A stretch of DNA of 19,455 nucleotides from JAIVJN01 sp036732565 (GTDB taxonomy: Bacteria; Acidobacteriota; Vicinamibacteria; Vicinamibacterales; UBA2999): positions 1-19,455 of the forward strand of contig DAINCF010000066.1 of the NCBI GenBank assembly GCA_036732565.1. The letters run 5' to 3'. How positions within the stretch are numbered: position 1 is the first letter of the stretch; every line of letters begins with the position of its first letter. Below, piece by piece: positions 14,524-19,455 of this stretch. The position numbers were made by a program, and so were the translations under genes. A model generated the notes under the pieces. It worked only from the letters and a program-made list of their open reading frames with translations, did no database searches and had not been told where the DNA came from.

Positions 14524-15671
14524 TGGGCCGGGAGGTGATGAAACACGTCGCTCGCGTCGTGCTCACCGTGATTGCAGCGGCCTGCGTGAACGCCCATGCA
14601 GCCGGTGCTCAGGGTGGCACCGCGGCCTCGCGGCCGTTGGAGATCTACGTGGTCGATCCCGAGGGCGGCAAGACGGCCTTGTGGATCGCGCCGTCAGGTC
14701 AGACCGTGGTCATCGACACTGGCAGCCCAGGCGGGCGGGACGTGGGCAGGTTGATGGAAGTGATCGCCGCCGCCGGCGTGACGCGGATCGACTACCTCGT
14801 CTCGACGCACTACCACGGCGATCACGTCGGCGGTCTGCAGGAGCTGGTCAAGCAGATTCCCGTGGGCACCTTCGTCGATCACGGTCCCACCATCGAGGGG
14901 CCGGTCGTGCCGGAGCTGCGAGAACACGTGCCGGGGTTCCAGGCGGCCTATGCGGAGATCTACGGTCGCGCCAAGCACCTCGTCGTGAGGCCGGGTGACA
15001 CTCTTCCGATCCCGGGGCTCGATTGGCGCATCGTGACGTCGGCGGGCAAAGCCCTGGAGACTCCCATTACCGGCGCACCTGGCGCCGGACGTCCCAACCC
15101 GGGCTGCGCGCAGACGAAGCCGAAGGACATCACCAACGATCCCGAGAACAGTCAGTCGGTGGGGAGCATCGTGACGCTCGGACGGTTTCGCGTCGCCGAT
15201 TTCGGGGATCTGCTCTGGAACAACGAGATCGACTTGATGTGTCCGATTAACGTGTTGGGCACCGTCGACCTCTTCATGGTCACGCACCATGGCTTGAATG
15301 CCTCGAACTCGCCGGCGAAGGTGCTCGGGCTGAGACCCCGTGCCGCCGTGATGCAGAACGGCACGACCAAAGGGGCGGCGCCCGACGTGATGCAGCTGCT
15401 GCGGTCGTCTCCTGGTCTCGAAGACATCTGGCAGCTCCATTGGTCGTACACCGCCGGCATCGAGCACAACGCGCCTGGGATCTTCATTGCCAACCTCGAG
15501 GAGCCGGGCGCCCTCGCTGAGCGATTGACGGCGCCGCCCGGTGCCGCTCGCCCTCCTGCCGGACCGCCGCACGTGCCGGCGTACTGGATCAAGGTGACGG
15601 CTCAGGCCACGGGCGCGTTCACGGTGACCAACAGCCGCAACAACTTCAGCAAGACCTACAACGCGCGCTGA
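14520..15671 (+). CDS. Exported MBL-fold metallo-hydrolase (ComEC/Rec2-like beta-lactamase domain)
   Basis: The 383-residue protein has a signal peptide (MKHVARVVLTVIAAA..., cleaved near AHAAGAQ). IYVVDPEGGKTALWIAPSG and VVIDTGSPGG precede the zinc motif THYHGDH (His97, His99, Asp101, His102). DFGDLLWNNE and VTHHGLNASNSP provide the later metal-site residues. This is the single-domain MBL type related to the ComEC/Rec2 catalytic domain, but without its membrane channel. The substrate is unknown. Start choices are the ATGs at 14520 and 14523. The ATG at 14538 has GGAGG only 2 nt away, too close, so the first ATG (ATGA overlap with NIPSNAP) is preferred. It is the last gene of the presumed operon; a gap follows. 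Confidence 0.88.
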   Translation: MMGREVMKHVARVVLTVIAAACVNAHAAGAQGGTAASRPLEIYVVDPEGGKTALWIAPSGQTVVIDTGSPGGRDVGRLMEVIAAAGVTRIDYLVSTHYHGDHVGGLQELVKQIPVGTFVDHGPTIEGPVVPELREHVPGFQAAYAEIYGRAKHLVVRPGDTLPIPGLDWRIVTSAGKALETPITGAPGAGRPNPGCAQTKPKDITNDPENSQSVGSIVTLGRFRVADFGDLLWNNEIDLMCPINVLGTVDLFMVTHHGLNASNSPAKVLGLRPRAAVMQNGTTKGAAPDVMQLLRSSPGLEDIWQLHWSYTAGIEHNAPGIFIANLEEPGALAERLTAPPGAARPPAGPPHVPAYWIKVTAQATGAFTVTNSRNNFSKTYNAR

Positions 15672-15993
15672 AGAGCGATCAGATGCGCCTCGAGAGATCC
15701 CTGAAAGAGAAGCTGCTACCGGCAGCGTCAACTCAAGAGTGACCGTCGAATGCGGCCAACACCTCGGCGAGCCGCTCGTTTGCTCGTGATCGATCCAGAG
15801 AGTGCCGAACGAGCTCTACGCGAAAGCTCATCGATAGGGTTGCAGTAGCGTATTCACGGTTGGATCGCGTTGTGAAATCAGCGGCCTGCGCTACGTACGT
15901 TAGTGTCGCAACTTGCTCCTTGCTAGGGCTGGTCGATGTGACGGACATTGCTTACGATCGGACGAGGGCACCAGTTCAGTGGCGTCGAGCTCG
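15672..15993. other. 322-bp intergenic gap, no supported gene
   Basis: I see no recognisable gene here. A 71-codon frame on the minus strand (15733-15948, starting at an ATG) has no recognised family and no good ribosome site. A 19-codon plus frame (15682-15741) is too short to judge. Composition is slightly less GC-rich than the neighbours. The promoter of the MaoC pair should lie in the last part (about 15900-15990), but no clear -35/-10 pair is visible. Confidence 0.4.
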
Positions 15994-16521
15994 ATGAGCG
16001 TCAACTACATTACCGATGAGATCAAGGCGCTGATCGGACGCGAGTCCGATCGCGAGGAGTCGACGCATCCGGTCGAGGCGAGCGAGGTGCGCCGCTTTCA
16101 TCACGCGACGATGGACCCGGCGAGACGGTATTGGGACGAGGAATGGGCGAGTGGGAGTCGATACGGGTCAGTGGTCGCGCCGCCGGCGTTTCCCGTTCAT
16201 GCCTTCCGTCGCGCCGCCGACGAACCGGACCCCCTCGCGGCCGCTGCCGAACCCGACTTCGGTGGGATGAGCAAGCAGCTCCGACCCGGCCTTCCCACGG
16301 TCAACGTGCCGCTGGATCGCATGCTCAACGGCGGCTACGAGTACGAGCTCTTCCGCTACGCGCGCCTCGGCGAGAGGATCTTCCGGCGCAGTCGGTATCG
16401 CGACATCTACCAGCGAGAAGGGAAGAGCGGGCCGATGGTGTTCATCCTGGTGGAAGAGACGTACTCCACCGACTCCGACGAGCTGCTGCTCCGAACCACG
16501 AACACCGTCATCCTGCGCTGA
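15994..16521 (+). CDS. MaoC/FAS1-like dehydratase, N-domain subunit
   Basis: The 175-residue protein (ATG at 15994, MSVNYITDEIKAL) matches the N-terminal, non-catalytic hot-dog domain of two-part hydratases: HPVEASEVRRFHHATMDPARRYWDEE, then YGSVVAPPAFPVHAF. The frame extends to 15913, but those 27 residues are low-complexity and unlike the family. It probably pairs with the next gene product to form a two-hot-dog hydratase acting on an acyl-CoA-type substrate. The next gene starts 3 bp after this stop, so the two are co-translated. The acyl chain is not predictable. Confidence 0.85.
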   Translation: MSVNYITDEIKALIGRESDREESTHPVEASEVRRFHHATMDPARRYWDEEWASGSRYGSVVAPPAFPVHAFRRAADEPDPLAAAAEPDFGGMSKQLRPGLPTVNVPLDRMLNGGYEYELFRYARLGERIFRRSRYRDIYQREGKSGPMVFILVEETYSTDSDELLLRTTNTVILR

Positions 16522-16524
16522 TCC

Positions 16525-17001
16525 ATGACCGCCACGCGATTCGAAGATTTTCAGATCGGCGAGGAGATTCCGGCTCTCTCGAAGGGCCCGCTCACGCCCG
16601 CGCACATCATGCGCTGGTCGTCATCGATGGAGAACTGGCATCGTATCCACTACGACCGCGAGTTCGCCGCCGAACACGATAATCTGCCGAACGTCGTCGT
16701 CAACGGGTCGTGGAAGCAACACGTGCTGATGCAACTCGTGACGGACTGGGTCGGCGACGTCGGCTGGGTCTGGAAGGTGAGCTTCCAGTTTCGCGGCATG
16801 AACTTCCCGGAAGAAACGCTCACCGCGTGGGGCCGTATCGGCATCAAACAGGATCTTGGTGCGTACGGCGTCGTGATCGTGGACATCGGCTTGAAGAACG
16901 AGCACGGAGAGGAGAGCACGCCGGGGACCGCGGTAACCGTGTGGCCGAAGGCCGGTGGCCCACCGGTTCCGTATCCGTTCGATCCCCACGTTCTGACATA
17001 G
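16525..17001 (+). CDS. MaoC-family hydratase, catalytic-type subunit
   Basis: The 158-residue protein has the MaoC hot-dog fold: FEDFQIGEEIPALSKGPLTP..., a catalytic region around MENWHRIHYD (His42), then VVVNGSWKQHVLMQLVTDW. In most (R)-enoyl-CoA hydratases the motif is GD-x-NPIH-x-D. Here the His is kept, but the Asp position reads Asn37 with Glu36 before it. Similar ENxHRIH forms occur in a MaoC subgroup, so this may be a subfamily trait rather than a loss of activity. Its stop codon runs directly into a 26-bp palindrome (its last G is the palindrome's third base). Likely role: hydration or dehydration of an acyl-CoA together with the upstream subunit. Confidence 0.87.
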   Translation: MTATRFEDFQIGEEIPALSKGPLTPAHIMRWSSSMENWHRIHYDREFAAEHDNLPNVVVNGSWKQHVLMQLVTDWVGDVGWVWKVSFQFRGMNFPEETLTAWGRIGIKQDLGAYGVVIVDIGLKNEHGEESTPGTAVTVWPKAGGPPVPYPFDPHVLT

Positions 17002-17024
17002 GGGCGGTTCGCGAACCGCCCCTA
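16999..17024. repeat. 26-bp perfect palindrome (REP/terminator-like)
   Basis: The sequence from TAGGGGCGGTTC to its exact complement ends at ...CCCCTA, a 13-bp stem with essentially no loop. It begins at the MaoC stop codon and lies between two converging genes, so it could act as a bidirectional transcript end or mRNA 3' stabiliser. No T-tract is present. Confidence 0.75.
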
Positions 17025-17085
17025 CACCGAAAGCAGCTCGCGCACCGCCCCACATCGAAGGCAGCTCGCGAACGGCCCTACAGCG
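17009..17085. repeat. Degenerate direct repeat of 28-29 bp following the palindrome
   Basis: Three units begin with TCGCGnACCGCCC: 17009-17037, 17038-17065 and a partial one at 17066-17085. Between them lie CGAAnGCAGC segments. The first unit overlaps the right half of the palindrome, so the array seems to have grown from it. The last unit reaches into the 3' end of the SnoaL-like gene. Confidence 0.55.
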
Positions 17086-17557
17086 CCAGACTCACGCGCT
17101 TCGCGGCTTCCTGCGGGAGCGCCTGGTTGCCCTCCTGCCGTGTGGCGATGAGCGTCAAAGCGGCGATCAGCCATCGATCATCGTGCTTCTCGAGTCGCAG
17201 CCGGTAGCGGCCAATGACGATCCAGCTGTTGCCACCCATGAAGGTCGCTTCGTCGATCCAATGCGAGCCGACCACGGCGGCTTCCGCCGCGGCGTGCAGG
17301 CCGCGGACTTCGATCACAGGCGGCCCGATGGCATGATGCGTGGTCGTAAAGCCCGGAAGGAGCGCCGCCCAGGCGCCGACGACGTCTCGCGCCGATGGAT
17401 GGGTGACGTCGCCGCCGACCAGCGACCGGTAGTCGAGCTCGACGCGGTCCGGGACGAACAGCGCCTCGAGCTCGGCCCAGCGGCGCGCGTCGACGTGAAG
17501 GCCCAAGGCCGCCACGACCATTTGAATGGCGATGAGGTCGTCGAGCTGATCGGTCAT
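17078..17557 (-). CDS. SnoaL-like (NTF2 superfamily) protein
   Basis: The 159-residue protein shows the SnoaL-like pattern: an N-terminal helix (DDLIAIQMVVAALGLHVDARRW), ELEALFVPDRVELDYRSL, a central GFTTTHHAIGPP, and late strands (GRYRLRLEKHDDRWLIAALTL). There is no signal peptide. The fold binds small hydrophobic molecules and is used by isomerases, dehydratases and non-enzymes alike, so function is open. The ATG at 17557 follows the alpha/beta hydrolase stop by 13 bp on the same strand. AAGGACG about 8-14 nt upstream may serve as a ribosome site. The two genes probably form an operon. Confidence 0.85.
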   Translation of the reverse strand: MTDQLDDLIAIQMVVAALGLHVDARRWAELEALFVPDRVELDYRSLVGGDVTHPSARDVVGAWAALLPGFTTTHHAIGPPVIEVRGLHAAAEAAVVGSHWIDEATFMGGNSWIVIGRYRLRLEKHDDRWLIAALTLIATRQEGNQALPQEAAKRVSLAL

Positions 17558-17570
17558 GGCCGAACGTCCT

Positions 17571-18461
17571 TCATGACAGCGTCTCCCGGAAATGCGTGAC
17601 CGCGAGGTCGACGGCCTCGTCGACTGGTTTGGGCAGATCGTAAAAGTCCGTTTGAAACCCGGTCGACCAGTGCAGCCGCTTCGGCCCGGCGAGATCGTTG
17701 AAGACCGCGCGCGCGTTGTCGGGAAGCGCGCAGTCGTCGCTGTGCACCATCAGCGATGGTGTCGTGACGTGCTTCGCCGAGCTCAGCCCATCCCACATCA
17801 GCCATCCCGTCCAACTCATCGCCGCCATCTCGTTGCGCCACTCGGGAACGGCGCCGCGCGCCGGATCGGCGTAGTAGTCCAGCCGGAAAAACATGCCCGC
17901 GGACATGTCGCCCTCACGATAGGCCGGCACCATCGCGGCTTCGCCGCTGTGTCTGAACTGCGCCCAGGCATCGCCTGCCGCGCGCAGCCGCATCTGGACG
18001 CCTTCGTCGCCGCCGTAGAACGGCGCGACCGTGGCGCTGTCGTGGAACCAGCCGGCGACGCTCGCGTACGACGCGATCGGCGCGCCCTCGCGCAAGGCCC
18101 GCAGGCCGTACTGCGCGCTCGCGCAGATGGCGAGCAGCCCGACGCGTCCTTCGTCGACGATCGAGAGTGACGACAGGTAGCGGGCGGCCGCAGCGATCTC
18201 AGTGGCCTTTCGCAACGGCACCTCGAGCTGCCGTGGCGAGCCGGTGCTCGTGCCGAAGCTCGAGAAGTCGAACGCGAACGCCGCAATGCCGCGCGCCGCC
18301 AACCGGCGCGCGTACAGCAGCGGCATCTGCTCCTTGACGGTCAGCCACGAGCCGGTGGTGATGACCACCGGCCCGCGCGCCGGCCGTGAATCCGGGGCAA
18401 CGAGCACGCCGCTGAGAAGATGTCCTTCGGACGGGAACAGCAGAGGTGTTTCATGAGGCAT
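17571..18461 (-). CDS. Alpha/beta hydrolase of the YcjY/dienelactone-hydrolase-like type
   Basis: The 296-residue cytoplasmic protein has the alpha/beta hydrolase core: PVVITTGSW, FDFSSFGTSTG and a nucleophile elbow GLLAICASAQYG with Ser115 (a CASA form instead of GxSxG). An acid is available at Asp242/Asp243 (HSDDCALPD). The region where the catalytic His is expected reads GFQTDFYD, where relatives often show a His before DFYD; here Gln270 takes that place. Activity may therefore be altered, although this variant may be common in its subgroup. The substrate is unknown. The ATG at 18461 lacks a ribosome site but has TACGCT six bases upstream. It forms an operon with the SnoaL-like gene. Confidence 0.87.
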   Translation of the reverse strand: MPHETPLLFPSEGHLLSGVLVAPDSRPARGPVVITTGSWLTVKEQMPLLYARRLAARGIAAFAFDFSSFGTSTGSPRQLEVPLRKATEIAAAARYLSSLSIVDEGRVGLLAICASAQYGLRALREGAPIASYASVAGWFHDSATVAPFYGGDEGVQMRLRAAGDAWAQFRHSGEAAMVPAYREGDMSAGMFFRLDYYADPARGAVPEWRNEMAAMSWTGWLMWDGLSSAKHVTTPSLMVHSDDCALPDNARAVFNDLAGPKRLHWSTGFQTDFYDLPKPVDEAVDLAVTHFRETLS

Positions 18462-18467
18462 GAGGCC

Positions 18468-18473
18468 AGCGTA
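18468..18473 (-). promoter_or_regulatory. Candidate -10 (TACGCT) of a leaderless promoter for the alpha/beta hydrolase
   Basis: TACGCT lies exactly six bases upstream of the ATG at 18461, the same spacing as for the M24 peptidase. No ribosome site or convincing -35 is visible. Confidence 0.35.
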
Positions 18474-18555
18474 GGATTTGGCCCCCGATGGGATCTAGAA
18501 CGGAATTGACGTCGAGCGTCGAGCCGCAGGTCCCACGCCTCGAGCCAGCGATTGT

Positions 18556-18999
18556 TTATTGTTTGTTCGCCTGAAACTGAATCGCCTTCAGCGTTCCGGC
18601 CTGTGGCGCCAGCTCGGTCTTCCCCTCTGGGAACTTGCTCGACTTCAAGACGAACGAGAGGATGTCGGCCTTGGCCTGCGCGCTGACCGACTCCGGCCCC
18701 GAGGGCGGCATGGAGATACGGATGCGCTCGAACAGATCACCGAGCGTCGTGCCGTTCCACGTGTTCGTGAACTCCGCGCCCGTGAGCGCCGGCGCGAAGC
18801 CGTCGCCGTTCAGGTCGCCGCCGTGGCAGCTCGAGCACTCCTTCGTATAGGTGGCCTCACCGCGCTTCGCCTGCTCCGCGGTGTAGACACCATCCCACAC
18901 GCTCTTGCCTGCCGTCGCTTGCTCCGCGCGAGCCGCGGAAGACATGAGCGCCGTTGTGGCCAGAGCGAGGGTCAGGAACACAGCCGTCGTGAGTCTCAT
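18556..18999 (-). CDS. Exported class I cytochrome c
   Basis: The 147-residue protein has a clear signal peptide (cleaved near ...SSAARAEQ, about residue 26). The heme motif is CSSCH (55-59), followed by GGDLNGDGFAPALTG. The Met ligand is probably Met97 in ISMPPSGPES. The length and the YTKECSSCHG start match small soluble c-type cytochromes that accept electrons from PQQ-type or other periplasmic dehydrogenases; no such dehydrogenase is in the window. The upstream region lacks a ribosome site, but a perfect TATAAT lies 9 nt before the ATG. It is divergent from the DUF5818-like gene across only 26 bp. Confidence 0.92.
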   Translation of the reverse strand: MRLTTAVFLTLALATTALMSSAARAEQATAGKSVWDGVYTAEQAKRGEATYTKECSSCHGGDLNGDGFAPALTGAEFTNTWNGTTLGDLFERIRISMPPSGPESVSAQAKADILSFVLKSSKFPEGKTELAPQAGTLKAIQFQANKQ

Positions 19000-19008
19000 A
19001 TAAGCCGG

Positions 19009-19014
19009 ATTATA
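19009..19014 (-). promoter_or_regulatory. TATAAT -10 element just upstream of the cytochrome c gene
   Basis: TATAAT on the minus strand ends 9 nt before the ATG at 18999, so transcription would start within about 2 nt of the start codon. No ribosome site is present. The -35 position at 17 bp reads CACGAA, which is poor. Confidence 0.45.
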
Positions 19015-19025
19015 GTTGAGGGGAG

Positions 19026-19370
19026 ATGGATTTCGTGAGACGAGCCGTTCTGATCCTGGTCACGCTGACAACGCTGGCGGGTCCCTTGTCGGCTCAGCAG
19101 AGCTGGATCGGCACGATCAGCGACAGCAGCTGCAAGACCCATCACGAGCCGGGCGGGGAAGCGGACCTTCCGCAGAAGCCGAACGACTGCGTCCTCGCCT
19201 GCGTGCGAGGTGGCTCGAAGTTCGTGTTCGCCACCGACGACAAGAAGATCTACCTGATCGCGAAGCAGGACGATCCGTTGTTGCAGACCCATGCCGCTGC
19301 CAAGGTGACCGTCACCGGGACGCTCGCGAACGACGTCCTGACGATCACGAAGATCGAATCTGCGAAATGA
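19026..19370 (+). CDS. DUF5818-like small secreted protein
   Basis: The 114-residue protein has a signal peptide (ending ...GPLSAQQ, about residue 24). The mature part reads WIGTISDSSCKTHH, then DCVLACVRGGSKFVFATDDKKIYLI and VTVTGTLANDVLTITKI. Three Cys (36, 55, 59) and the beta-rich repeat of strands resemble DUF5818 proteins common in Acidobacteriota; function is unknown. Start choice is uncertain. AGGGGAG (19019-19025) abuts the ATG at 19026, which is too close, whereas a GTG at 19035 would have a 9-nt spacing and a slightly shorter signal peptide. A hairpin follows immediately after the stop. Confidence 0.85.
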   Translation: MDFVRRAVLILVTLTTLAGPLSAQQSWIGTISDSSCKTHHEPGGEADLPQKPNDCVLACVRGGSKFVFATDDKKIYLIAKQDDPLLQTHAAAKVTVTGTLANDVLTITKIESAK

Positions 19371-19390
19371 GGTCCGGCTAAAGCCGGACC
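19371..19390. repeat. Hairpin GGTCCGGCT-AA-AGCCGGACC
   Basis: A perfect 9-bp stem with a 2-nt loop starts at the base after the TGA of the DUF5818-like gene. It may end or stabilise that transcript; no T-tract follows. Its right arm merges with the tandem array. Confidence 0.75.
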
Positions 19391-19455
19391 CCACGCCAGT
19401 CGGACCCCACGCCAGTCGGACCCCACGCCAGTCGGACCCCACGCCAGTCGGACCC
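19385..19455. repeat. 16-bp tandem repeat (CGGACCCCACGCCAGT), 4.4 copies, runs off the window
   Basis: Four identical units (19385-19400, 19401-19416, 19417-19432, 19433-19448) and a partial fifth are seen. Units have no sequence differences, suggesting recent expansion. The first unit begins within the hairpin's right arm. There are no spacers, so this is a minisatellite, not a CRISPR array. Confidence 0.9.

Noticed and set aside
14530..14540. GGAGGTGATG as ribosome site and start of the MBL gene
   Set aside because: The GGAGG is only 2 nt from that ATG. The ATGA-overlap start at 14520 is more plausible, and both give the same signal peptide core.
18996..19442. A minus-strand frame reading through the tandem array into the DUF5818-like gene
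   Set aside because: Its start lies in the 16-bp repeats and the remainder is antisense to a gene with a signal peptide and conserved strands.
19385..19455. Possible CRISPR array
   Set aside because: Units are 16 bp, directly joined, without spacers. It is a minisatellite.

Overview
The window is GC-rich, densely coded bacterial DNA. It most likely comes from an Acidobacteriota member, probably a Vicinamibacteria-type soil lineage. This is inferred from gene content, not from a marker gene. The indicators are an ADOP-type (acidobacterial duplicated orphan permease) MacB-like permease plus a decayed second copy, exported NIPSNAP, DUF2911 and DUF5818-like proteins, a Tat/lipobox FAD oxidase, and many GC-rich palindromic repeats at gene ends. 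No rRNA, tRNA, CRISPR array, phage gene or transposase was seen.

Layout. 1-85: palindromic repeat. 86-2534 (minus): an exported cytochrome c'-like protein and a secreted M24 metallopeptidase, separated by a two-armed cruciform repeat. 2648-5508 (plus): DUF2911 protein, a Tat-exported D-amino-acid-oxidase-fold enzyme whose sequence is circularly permuted, and a class-C beta-lactamase-fold serine hydrolase. 5564-6832 (minus): a non-canonical Nramp-family transporter, converging on the hydrolase across a G-quadruplex-capable spacer. 6955-7190: remnant of an ADOP permease, followed by an intact ADOP permease (7254-9713).

9815-15671 is the most coherent block. A GntR/FCD regulator (minus) is divergent from an aldose-1-epimerase-like protein, followed by an IlvD/Edd-family sugar-acid dehydratase, a C-terminal stub of a short-chain dehydrogenase, a NIPSNAP protein and an MBL-fold hydrolase. 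The last three are joined by ATGA overlaps. Three copies of TTGCATRCAA, two in the regulator promoter and one upstream of the epimerase, look like the regulator's operators. The simplest reading is a GntR-controlled sugar or aldonate catabolic locus, sensed through its product or substrate, that has lost its SDR.

15994-17001 (plus): a two-gene split MaoC/FAS1-type hydratase. 17078-18461 (minus): an alpha/beta hydrolase and a SnoaL-like protein. 18556-18999 (minus): a small exported cytochrome c, divergent over 26 bp from a DUF5818-like secreted protein (19026-19370). The window ends in a hairpin running into a 16-bp tandem array that continues past the edge.

No complete new defence or mobile system was found. 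The items most worth a second look are the permuted oxidase, the operator triplet, the two gene stubs (ADOP and SDR), the possible leaderless promoters and the repeat elements.
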